Shown here one piece after another: positions 1 through 6,286 of a stretch of DNA of 7,309 nt; position 1 is the first letter of the stretch; each line of letters opens with the position of its first letter. The stretch comes from Bryobacterales bacterium (lineage in GTDB: Bacteria > Acidobacteriota > Terriglobia > Bryobacterales > Bryobacteraceae): NCBI GenBank assembly GCA_003487005.1, contig DNFG01000130.1, positions 1 to 7,309 on the forward strand, given 5' to 3'. The notes beneath the pieces were generated by a model, which did no database searches, was not told the DNA's origin, and saw nothing but the letters and a program-made list of their open reading frames with translations. Position numbers and translations under genes: made by a program.

Positions 1-448
1 TGATCTTGCGGAAGTCGATCAGCGTGAGCAGGTGGCCCTGGAGCAGCCGGGCATCGCCGCTGTGGGACAGCAGGTTCTTCAAGGCGCGGGACCAGAGGTC
101 GGCGGGGATGCCCGCCGGGGGACCAAAGGCGAGGGCCTTGAGGGAATAGGCAAGGATGGCCGCCTGCATGGGCGTCATGTGGGGGTCATTGGCCAGTTTC
201 TGGGAGGTTGTACCATCCTTCGAGATCTTGCCGTCGGGGTTGGTCATTCCGCAGACGCGTTTCTGGAATTCCTTGATGGCCTTCACGGTGGCGCCGCTGC
301 TGGTGGCTTTGCCGTTGATGGGGAGAAGTTCGAGCGGCCCGAGCAACTGGGCGTGAATGTACTTGTTGAGCTGGGTCTGGACGGCTTCAACATCGGCTTT
401 GTTGTTCTTGCAGCCGGCGCCGACGGAGTCTGTGAGTGAAAACGGCAT
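1..448 (-). CDS. Peptidoglycan-binding-domain protein (partial, C-terminus beyond left edge)
   Basis: The reverse strand is open from an ATG at 448 to the window edge, giving 149 codons without a stop; the C-terminus is missing. The start reads MPFSLTDSVGAGCKNNKADV, and residues 8-30 (SVGxGxKNNxADVxxVQxxLN) are the signature that opens a PG_binding_1-like domain in many bacterial peptidoglycan-binding or lytic-enzyme proteins. The pattern continues with a helix AIKEFQKRV (57-65) and a NPDGKISKDGTT segment (70-81), as usual at the end of this domain. Residues about 90-149 look helical and match nothing I recognise. No signal peptide is visible. Any catalytic domain would lie in the missing part, so hydrolase activity is not shown. 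A GAGGG ribosome-binding site lies 7 bases before the ATG. An upstream ATG at 454 is out of frame and closes quickly. The plus-strand frame over the same bases (32-439) is a shadow: it lacks family motifs, whereas this one has a clear domain signature. Confidence 0.8.
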   Translation of the reverse strand, partial: MPFSLTDSVGAGCKNNKADVEAVQTQLNKYIHAQLLGPLELLPINGKATSSGATVKAIKEFQKRVCGMTNPDGKISKDGTTSQKLANDPHMTPMQAAILAYSLKALAFGPPAGIPADLWSRALKNLLSHSGDARLLQGHLLTLIDFRKI

Positions 449-455
449 GGTGCAT

Positions 456-460
456 CCCTC
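456..460 (-). promoter_or_regulatory. Ribosome-binding site of the peptidoglycan-binding protein gene
   Basis: Read on the minus strand this is GAGGG, 7 bases before the ATG at 448. It supports that start over the out-of-frame ATG at 454. Confidence 0.5.
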
Positions 461-495
461 GTTTGAATTACCGGCGCGCGGGTGGGCGGCCGGCG

Positions 496-512
496 GCATG
501 ATCCGGTCATGC
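496..512. promoter_or_regulatory. 17-bp near-palindrome in divergent intergenic region, possible operator
   Basis: The sequence has arms GCATGA and TCATGC around a TCCGG centre. It is symmetric apart from one T/G position. It lies 48 bp upstream of the minus-strand start at 448 and 123 bp upstream of the plus-strand start at 635, a sensible place for a regulator of the divergent pair. No regulator family is recognised, and chance symmetry in GC-rich DNA is possible. Confidence 0.3.
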
Positions 513-556
513 ACGTGTGGGTCCATACTAATGGAAAAGGGGGATCGAGGAAAAGG

Positions 557-595
557 GTGTCCGCGCGGTGGGTGCAAGTGTCCGCGAGGTGGACA
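557..595. repeat. Tandem 15-bp direct repeat, second copy within an inverted repeat
   Basis: Two copies of GTGTCCGCGnGGTGG sit at 557-571 and 578-592, differing at one base. Their starts are 21 bp apart, about two helical turns. The second copy also forms an inverted repeat, TGTCC (579-583) with GGACA (591-595). The position, 40-78 bp upstream of the ATG at 635, fits an operator. Repeated motifs with TGTCC/GGACA ends also resemble insertion-sequence termini, such as the multiple terminal repeats of IS21-like elements, so a decayed IS end is an alternative. No transposase is present in the window. Confidence 0.4.
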
Positions 596-634
596 GATTT
601 GAAACCTGGGTGGGGGGAAGCGGGGTCCCACAAG

Positions 635-1267
635 ATGGAAATGCGCATTTTGACTTGTTTCTTCGTGATGACGCTGCTGACGGCCGCGGCGGAGGTCCGG
701 TATGGCTGTCCGGACGGGGTTGCGTTCACGGTCCGGACCCAGGAGGCGCCCGCGCCTGGGTTCGCGGTTCTGGAGGCCGCCGGCCGCCCGCCGCTGATGC
801 TGCCGAGGGTGGAGTCGGCGAGCGGGGAGAAGTTCTCCGACGGCTACACGGTGTTGTGGACCAAGGGGGAGGAGGCGATGGTGGAGTCGGGCACGCTGAC
901 GGCGAAAGGGTGCCGGGCGGCGGCGCGGCAGGCGGCGCTCGGCGGCCGGTGGACGCTCGTGGAATTGGCGGGGATGCCGGTCCGGGCGGCGCGGGAGGCC
1001 TTCCTCGAGTTCGACCCGGCGGCGGCGCAGGCAGCGGGTTCGACCGGCTGCAACCGGCTCTCGACCGGCTACGCGCAGAACGGGCAGGCGCTGAAGTTCC
1101 AGGGCGCGATTTCGACCCGGATGGCGTGTCCGGCGCCGGCGATGGAACTGGAACAGCGCTTCCTGAAGGCGCTGACGGCGGTGGCGGAATTCCGGATGGA
1201 GCGGGAGATGCTCGTGCTGGTGGATGGCGCGGGGCAGGTGGTGGCCCGGTTGCGCGGCGGGGAGTAG
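635..1267 (+). CDS. Exported MliC-type lysozyme-inhibitor / META (HslJ) domain fusion protein
   Basis: This 210-aa protein starts with a signal peptide (MEMRILTCFFVMTLLTAAA, cut near residue 19), so it should act in the periplasm or outside. It has no lipobox cysteine. Residues about 22-95 match MliC, the C-type lysozyme inhibitor fold: YGCPDGVAFTV at 23-33, then SGEKFSDG and WTKGEEA, with cysteines at 25 and 93. S63 and K77 have the spacing and context of the MliC Ser/Lys pair that enters the lysozyme active site. Residues about 101-210 are a META/HslJ domain, with GGRWTLVEL, TGCNRLSTGY and MACPAPAMELEQRFLKAL. The frame is open from 482, but the upstream part is basic and lacks family character, so I start at 635; ATG 641 is an alternative. 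The ribosome-binding site is weak. The likely role is protection against lysozyme or another envelope-stress function. The domains are clear, but the function of the fusion is inferred. Confidence 0.85.
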   Translation: MEMRILTCFFVMTLLTAAAEVRYGCPDGVAFTVRTQEAPAPGFAVLEAAGRPPLMLPRVESASGEKFSDGYTVLWTKGEEAMVESGTLTAKGCRAAARQAALGGRWTLVELAGMPVRAAREAFLEFDPAAAQAAGSTGCNRLSTGYAQNGQALKFQGAISTRMACPAPAMELEQRFLKALTAVAEFRMEREMLVLVDGAGQVVARLRGGE

Positions 1268-1293
1268 TTCCGGCGCGCGGGGCGGCGCGCGAA
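1268..1293 (+). terminator. GC-rich hairpin after the MliC-META gene
   Basis: Immediately after the stop codon, GCGCGC (1273-1278) pairs with GCGCGC (1285-1290) across a 6-base loop. TTC (1268-1270) pairs with GAA (1291-1293), leaving a 2-base bulge. No T-run follows, so it is not a textbook intrinsic terminator. It may be a weak terminator, an mRNA-stabilising hairpin, or only a product of base composition. Confidence 0.3.
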
Positions 1294-1310
1294 CGGATAT
1301 TATGGACCAA

Positions 1311-1314
1311 GGAG
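1311..1314 (+). promoter_or_regulatory. Ribosome-binding site of the ThuA-DUF1080 gene
   Basis: GGAG lies 8 bases before the ATG at 1323. That ATG begins a clean signal peptide, which fixes the start against the in-frame ATGs at 1224 and 1302. Confidence 0.6.
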
Positions 1315-1322
1315 TCCGAATC

Positions 1323-2783
1323 ATGAAATCTGCCGCCCTCGCTCTTGTCCTCCTGGCACCGGTCTTCTGCGCGCAAGCGCAGGAGGCGCCAAAGAAGATC
1401 CAGACGCTCATTATCACCGGCCAGGACGTGCCGGGCCACGTCTGGCGGTCGGTCACGCCGGAGTTACGGACGGCGCTCGAGGCGACGGGGCGGTTCGAGG
1501 TCCGGGTGATGGAGGAGTTCCGGGGCGCGGGTCCTGAGACGCTTGCCCCTTACGATCTGGTCGTCCTGAATTATTACGAGCAGAAGCGGAAGGAGTTGTG
1601 GTGGGGCGACCGGGCGCAGAACGCCCTTCTCGATTACGTGAAGAGCGGCAAGGGCCTGGTGATGTTCCATTTCTCGACCGCCGCCTTCGAGGGGTGGACC
1701 GAGTACGAGAAGATGTCGGGCGGCAACTGGCGTCCGGGCAACGGCCATCACTCGCCGAGCCACGATTTCACGGTGACCATCCGCGACAAGGATCACCCGA
1801 TTACGCGCGGCCTGCGCGAGAAGTTCCGCCAGCCCTGGGATGAACTCTACGCCAACCTCAAGTGGCAGCCCGAAGGCACGTTTCACGTGCTGGCGACTGC
1901 CTGGGACGACCACAAACTCTATGTGAACCCCAGACAGCCCACGCCGGGCGACGGCAAGGACCAGCCGATGCTGTGGACCGTCGATTATGGTCAGGGGCGC
2001 GTCTTTGCGACGGTGCTGGGCCACGACGTGGCCGCTGTCCGGACGCCGGCGTTTGTCACCACCTTCACACGCGGAGCCGAGTGGGCGGCGACGAACGCCG
2101 TGACGCTGCCGATTCCGCCGGAGATGGCCGCGGGCGGGCGCCGGAGCGAAGAATTGAAAGCCGTGACGCCGGGCGTCGGCGCGGCGCCGCCGTCCGATGC
2201 GGTCGTCCTGTTCAACGGGCGCGACATGACAGGCTGGGTGAACCGGAAGGGTGAACCGTCGGGATGCAAGGCCGAGAACGGCGAAATGGTGTGCCCGACG
2301 GGCGCGGGCCATGCCCTGACGGAGCGCAAGTTCGCCAGCGCGCAGATCCATCTCGAGTTCCTGACGCCGCCGATGCCCGAGCAGAAGGGGCAATTGAAGG
2401 GCAATAGCGGGGTCTACCTGCAGGGCTTGACGGAGATTCAGATTCTGGACGGTTTCGAGAACCCGACCTACGCGACCGGGCAACTCGGGGCGGTCTACGG
2501 GCAGTCCGCGCCGATGGTCAACGCGGCGCGCAAACCGGGCGAATGGTCGAGCTTCGACATCGTGTACCGGGCGCCCAAGTGCAGCGAACGGGGGGCCTTG
2601 CTGGAGACCGGGCGGCTGACGCTGTTCGTTAACGGCGTACTGGTGCAGGACAATGTCCGGCTGGGTTACCGGGGCGGAATGTGCCAGCCCGGACCACTGC
2701 TGCTGCAGGACCATAGCGGCTTCAAGGACGCGCCGCACACTGTCATGAAATTCAGAAACATCTGGATGCGTCCACTAGAGTAA
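1323..2783 (+). CDS. Exported ThuA-like / 3-keto-disaccharide hydrolase (DUF1080) two-domain protein
   Basis: This is 486 aa. Residues 1-19 form a signal peptide (MKSAALALVLLAPVFCAQA, AQA cleavage site). Residues about 24-262 are a ThuA-like, class-I-glutamine-amidotransferase-fold domain. It starts at KIQTLIITGQDVPGH and carries GHHSPSH (141-147), the DHPITRGL stretch, and H234 in a VLGHD motif; family members are implicated in handling 3-keto sugars. Residues about 290-486 are the DUF1080 (PF06439) domain, now named 3-keto-disaccharide hydrolase, with VLFNGRDMTGW, GNSGVY (around 360-365) and EIQILDGF (371-378). The usual arginine in the GVYLRG-type motif is Q367 here. The fusion suggests a periplasmic enzyme acting on oxidised glycosides, perhaps in polysaccharide or plant-glycoside use. 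The exact substrate cannot be read from sequence. The gene sits 55 bp after the MliC-META stop on the same strand and may be co-transcribed unless the hairpin between them terminates. A 424-aa opposite-strand frame over it is a shadow. Confidence 0.9.
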   Translation: MKSAALALVLLAPVFCAQAQEAPKKIQTLIITGQDVPGHVWRSVTPELRTALEATGRFEVRVMEEFRGAGPETLAPYDLVVLNYYEQKRKELWWGDRAQNALLDYVKSGKGLVMFHFSTAAFEGWTEYEKMSGGNWRPGNGHHSPSHDFTVTIRDKDHPITRGLREKFRQPWDELYANLKWQPEGTFHVLATAWDDHKLYVNPRQPTPGDGKDQPMLWTVDYGQGRVFATVLGHDVAAVRTPAFVTTFTRGAEWAATNAVTLPIPPEMAAGGRRSEELKAVTPGVGAAPPSDAVVLFNGRDMTGWVNRKGEPSGCKAENGEMVCPTGAGHALTERKFASAQIHLEFLTPPMPEQKGQLKGNSGVYLQGLTEIQILDGFENPTYATGQLGAVYGQSAPMVNAARKPGEWSSFDIVYRAPKCSERGALLETGRLTLFVNGVLVQDNVRLGYRGGMCQPGPLLLQDHSGFKDAPHTVMKFRNIWMRPLE

Positions 2784-2866
2784 TGGAACTGCATGGCCTT
2801 CGCTCGTGTGTTGAAATAGAAGAGATGGGGGGCGTTGCCGCGCCCTCCGCTCCAAGCCACGCCAAC

Positions 2867-2870
2867 AGGA
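2867..2870 (+). promoter_or_regulatory. Ribosome-binding site deciding the FkbH gene start
   Basis: AGGA lies 5 bases before the in-frame GTG at 2876. The in-frame ATG at 2783 has only AGAG 3-4 bases upstream, so this site favours the GTG. Confidence 0.4.
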
Positions 2871-2875
2871 AACAG

Positions 2876-5053
2876 GTGAACGACGAGATCAGCCCAACCC
2901 CGCCCGAAGCCCGCATCGCCATCAGCGCCAGCTTTACCGCCGAACCGGTTCAGGCTCCGCTGGAGTTCTGGAGCCGGCAATTGCAGCGCCCGTGGGCTGT
3001 GCGGTTCGCGCCGTTCAACCAGCTCTATCAGACCCTCCACGACCCTGCCAGCGAGTTCGCGCGCAACCGCCATGGATTGAACGTGATGCTCGTCCGGCTT
3101 GAGGATCTGGGGCAGTTCAGCCGGCTCGATGGCGAAGCCTTGGTCCAGATGGAGAGCAATTTCGACCGCCTGCTGGACGAGGCGGCGCAGGCCGATGGCC
3201 GGTTCGCGGCACCGCTGCTGTTCGTATTGTGTCCCCCGTCGCCCCTGCTGATGGACGTGCCGGGATGGACGGAGTTGAACGAGCGGGCCGGTTCGCGAAT
3301 GAGCGAGGCGCTGGGCGGCAAGCGGGGTGTCCAGGCGCGACACTGGCGGGAGTTGGCGGAACAGTATCCGGTCGAGGCGTGGCACCATCCGGAAGGCGAA
3401 CAACTCGGCCGGATCCCCTACACGGACCTCTATTTCGCCCTGCTGGCGACCGTGGTGGCGCGGGAATTGGACGCCCGCACGCGGGCTCCATTCAAGGTGA
3501 TCGCGGTGGACTGTGACAATACGCTCTGGGCCGGGATCTGCGGCGAGGACGGGCCGGAGGGTGTCCAGTTGACGGAGCCACACCGGCAATTGCAGGAGTT
3601 CCTGCTCGCCCAGCGCGAGTTGGGAATGGTGTTGACGATCGCCAGCAAGAATAATGAGCAGGACGTGCTGGATACCTTCGCCGCGCATCCGGAATTTCCC
3701 CTGCGGCCGGAACACTTCGCGGCATGGCGTATCAACTGGGAACCGAAAGCGGGCAATCTGGCGTCGCTGGCCGAAGAACTGAGCCTCGGCCTCGACAGCT
3801 TCATCTTCATCGACGACAACTTCAAGGAGTGCGCCGAAGTGGAAGAGGCCTCGCCGGAAGTGCTGAGCCTCGCGCTGCCCTTTCCGCTCGAAGATCTGCC
3901 CGCCTGGCTGAGTCACGTCTGGGCCTTCGACCACGCGGTCGTCACCGAGGAAGATCGCAAGCGCAGCGCCAATTACGAGAAGGTGCGGGCATTCAAGCGG
4001 GCAGCGACGGGTGCTTCCAGCCTTGAGGATTTCATGGCCAGCCTCGGGCTGACGCTGCATGTCGCCGAGATGGCCCCGGAGCAGTTGCCGCGCTGCGCGC
4101 AACTGACCCAGCGGACCAACCAGTTCAACACGACGACGATCCGGAGAACCGAAGCCGAGATCGCCGCGCTGGTCGCCAACAGCCACCAGGTGTGGGCCGC
4201 CACCGTGGCGGACCGCTTCGGCGAGTACGGCTTGACGGGCCTGCTGATTCTCGAGCCCCGCGCCCGGGAATTGTATGTGGACAGCCTGCTGCTGAGTTGC
4301 CGCGTGCTGGGCCGGGGCGTCGAACACCGGATGCTCGCCTTCGCCGGGCAGACGGCCTTTGATCTGGGACTGGAGACGGTTGCGGTGCCGGTGACCGGGA
4401 CCGCCCGCAATCTGCCCGCGCGGCAGTTTCTCGAATCGCTCCCCGGCGCCGCGGTCAGCGAGGAAGGCCCCTCCCGGGTCTACCGGTTCAATGCCGTGGA
4501 ATTGGGGCAGTTGAAATGGCGCGCGGCGGAGCGCGAACAGACCGCGGCCGCGCCCAAAACGCCGGCAAATGGCGCGGGCACGCGCGCGTTCCGGAGGTAC
4601 GGAGAGATCGCCCGGTCGCTGGCGACGCCCGAACAGGTGCTCGAGGCCGTCCGGCAGGAGCGCCTGTCCTTCTACGTGCATGCCGATGTGCCCGGCGCGC
4701 CGGCCACGGAGACCGAACAGAAACTGGCGCGGCTCTGGGCGGAACTGCTCAAGCGCCCGTCCATCAAGGTCACCGACAATTTCTTCGACCTCGGCGGCCA
4801 CTCGCTGCTGGCCGTACTGCTGCTGATGCGGATCAAGGAGGAGTTCGGCGTCGAGCTTTCCGTGGACGATGTCTACTCCGGTACGCTCACGCTTGGCGAA
4901 CTCGCCAGGACCCTCGAGGCCCGGCAGTTGGGCGACATCTCGGCCGAGGAATACGAGTTGCTGCTCCGGGAGATCGAAGGGCTGAGCGACGAAGAAGTGC
5001 AGGCTCTGCTCGCGCAGGAGGAAGACAACGCCGGCGCGGAGAGTCACAATTAG
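2876..5053 (+). CDS. FkbH-like HAD-IIIC glyceryl transferase fused to a C-terminal peptidyl/acyl carrier domain
   Basis: From the GTG at 2876 this is 725 aa. Residues about 12-200 are the FkbH N-terminal region (IAISASFTAEP, then GLNVMLVRLEDL). The HAD domain follows: DCDNTLW with D212 and D214, SKNN at 257-260, and IDDN with D313 and D314. Next is the GNAT-like FkbH module with TQRTNQFNTTT (N415) and SCRVLGRGVEHRM (C475). Residues about 610-685 are a carrier domain whose FFDLGGHSLL motif supplies the phosphopantetheine serine, S643. The last 40 residues are acidic (13 Asp/Glu, 1 Arg). By family knowledge, FkbH proteins take the glyceryl unit of 1,3-bisphosphoglycerate and form a glyceryl thioester on a carrier protein, feeding polyketide, nonribosomal or tetronate-type pathways. 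Having the carrier in the same chain suggests loading in cis. The frame is open back to ATG 2783, overlapping the previous stop as TAATG, which would add 31 residues. I prefer 2876 for its ribosome-binding site and family-like N-terminus. Confidence 0.9.
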   Translation: MNDEISPTPPEARIAISASFTAEPVQAPLEFWSRQLQRPWAVRFAPFNQLYQTLHDPASEFARNRHGLNVMLVRLEDLGQFSRLDGEALVQMESNFDRLLDEAAQADGRFAAPLLFVLCPPSPLLMDVPGWTELNERAGSRMSEALGGKRGVQARHWRELAEQYPVEAWHHPEGEQLGRIPYTDLYFALLATVVARELDARTRAPFKVIAVDCDNTLWAGICGEDGPEGVQLTEPHRQLQEFLLAQRELGMVLTIASKNNEQDVLDTFAAHPEFPLRPEHFAAWRINWEPKAGNLASLAEELSLGLDSFIFIDDNFKECAEVEEASPEVLSLALPFPLEDLPAWLSHVWAFDHAVVTEEDRKRSANYEKVRAFKRAATGASSLEDFMASLGLTLHVAEMAPEQLPRCAQLTQRTNQFNTTTIRRTEAEIAALVANSHQVWAATVADRFGEYGLTGLLILEPRARELYVDSLLLSCRVLGRGVEHRMLAFAGQTAFDLGLETVAVPVTGTARNLPARQFLESLPGAAVSEEGPSRVYRFNAVELGQLKWRAAEREQTAAAPKTPANGAGTRAFRRYGEIARSLATPEQVLEAVRQERLSFYVHADVPGAPATETEQKLARLWAELLKRPSIKVTDNFFDLGGHSLLAVLLLMRIKEEFGVELSVDDVYSGTLTLGELARTLEARQLGDISAEEYELLLREIEGLSDEEVQALLAQEEDNAGAESHN

Positions 5054-5057
5054 ACCG

Positions 5058-6281
5058 ATGCGCCTCCTGCTGGCTTCCAATGCAAGTTACGATCCGCCCA
5101 AGGGCGGATCCACCCGCAGCAATCTGGCCTGGTTGCGCCCGATGGCGGCGCGCGGGCATGAAATCCGGGCGGTGTGCCCGACCGACGGCGGAGCGGCCGG
5201 CCGCGAAACGGTCGTCGATGGCATCTCCATCCGGGGCGTCAAGGATCTCAGCTTCCACCACCAGATTCTGGCCGAAGAGATCCGCCGGTTCCAGCCCGAC
5301 TGGGTGCTGGTGTCCAGCGAGGATCTGTCCCACGTTCTCCTCCGGGAAGCGGCTCAGGCCGCGCCGGGACGGCTGATCTACCTCGCGCACACGCCGCAGT
5401 TTTACCCGTTCGGCCCGGAAAGTTGGAATCCCGACTCCGCGGCCACGGAACTGGTTCGCCAGGCGCGCGCCGTCATCGCCATCGGCACGCACATGGCTGG
5501 TTATATCCACGAACATGCCGGCTGCGCCGCGCACGTCATCCACCCGCCAATGTATGGCACGCCGCCATACCGCCAGTTCGGACGGTTCGGCTCGGGCTTC
5601 GTGCTGATGATCAACCCCTGCCTGGTGAAGGGGCTGCCCATTTTTCTCGACCTGGCGCGCGCGTTCCCGGATATCGAGTTCGCCGCGCTGAACGGCTGGG
5701 GCACGACCACGGCCGATCGCGAGGCGATCGCGCGTGTCCCCAACGCGCGTCTGCTCAGAAATGTCCCCGACATCGAGGAAGTGCTCGCCGAAGCCCGGCT
5801 TCTGCTGATGCCCTCGCTCTGGTACGAAGGCTTCGGCCTGATCGCCATGGAAGCGATGCTCCGCGGATTGCCCGTGATCTCCTCCGATTCGGGCGGCTTG
5901 ATGGAGGCCAAGAGCGGGACGGGCTACATCATCCCGGTCCGCCCCATCACGAAGTACGAACGGGAGTTCGACGAAACGCACATGCCCGTGGCCGTGGCCC
6001 CGCCCCAGAATCTCGAACCCTGGAAGACCGCTTTGCAGACCCTTCTGACCGGCGAACCGGCCTACCGCGCCGAGGCGGAGCGCTCTCGCGAAGCCGCGCT
6101 GCGGTTCGTCGCCGGCCTGGACGCCGCCGATTTTGAACGGATGCTCGAGGGGTTGGGCGCGCCGCCCGAATGGCAGCCTCTGCCCGCTACCAGCGCCGGC
6201 TCCGAAGCCGAGGCCCGCCGGCGCAAACTGGATGCCGCCCGCCGGGAACTTCTCCGGCGTAAACTCAGTCAACGAATCTGA
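5058..6281 (+). CDS. GT-B glycosyltransferase (GT4-like), first of tandem pair
   Basis: This is 407 aa, starting 4 bp after the FkbH-carrier stop, so translational coupling is likely; no strong ribosome-binding site is seen. The N-terminus MRLLLASNASYDPPKGGSTR is the acceptor-side Rossmann start with a glycine-rich loop. NPCLVKG (186-192) has the Lys that contacts the donor phosphate in GT4-type enzymes. YEGFGLIAMEAM holds the E-x7-E motif (E257, E265), followed by GLPVISSDSGG. No signal peptide or membrane segment is visible, so the enzyme is probably cytoplasmic. It would transfer a sugar from a nucleotide donor to an acceptor linked to the FkbH pathway; donor and acceptor are unknown. Residues 383-407 form a basic helix-like tail (10 Arg/Lys, 4 Glu/Asp) that is not part of the usual GT fold and resembles short LLRRKL-type segments found near NRPS/PKS modules. 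The 461-aa opposite-strand frame is a shadow. Confidence 0.88.
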   Translation: MRLLLASNASYDPPKGGSTRSNLAWLRPMAARGHEIRAVCPTDGGAAGRETVVDGISIRGVKDLSFHHQILAEEIRRFQPDWVLVSSEDLSHVLLREAAQAAPGRLIYLAHTPQFYPFGPESWNPDSAATELVRQARAVIAIGTHMAGYIHEHAGCAAHVIHPPMYGTPPYRQFGRFGSGFVLMINPCLVKGLPIFLDLARAFPDIEFAALNGWGTTTADREAIARVPNARLLRNVPDIEEVLAEARLLLMPSLWYEGFGLIAMEAMLRGLPVISSDSGGLMEAKSGTGYIIPVRPITKYEREFDETHMPVAVAPPQNLEPWKTALQTLLTGEPAYRAEAERSREAALRFVAGLDAADFERMLEGLGAPPEWQPLPATSAGSEAEARRRKLDAARRELLRRKLSQRI

Positions 6282-6286
6282 GTTCC

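Noticed and set aside
32..439. Plus-strand 135-aa open frame at the left edge
   Set aside because: The reverse strand encodes a recognisable peptidoglycan-binding domain with a good ribosome-binding site; the plus frame is its shadow.
526..531. TACTAA as a -10 promoter element
   Set aside because: No matching -35 element is found at 16-18 bp upstream, so the promoter call is not supported.
482..634. N-terminal extension of the MliC-META frame
   Set aside because: The extension lies in the regulatory intergenic region, is basic and without motifs, and would bury the signal peptide inside the protein.
1224..1322. Upstream in-frame starts of the ThuA-DUF1080 frame
   Set aside because: They would overlap the MliC-META gene and precede the signal peptide; ATG 1323 has a well-placed GGAG.
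1464..2738. 424-aa open frame on the minus strand opposite the ThuA-DUF1080 gene
   Set aside because: It has no family resemblance, while the plus strand encodes two recognisable domains.
2666..5080. 804-aa open frame on the minus strand opposite the FkbH-carrier gene
   Set aside because: It is rich in Arg, Gln, His and Gly with no recognisable domain. The plus strand carries a full set of family motifs, so this is a GC-rich shadow.
4887..6272. 461-aa open frame on the minus strand opposite the first glycosyltransferase
   Set aside because: It has no domain signature and is a shadow of the plus-strand GT-B enzyme with its intact motifs.
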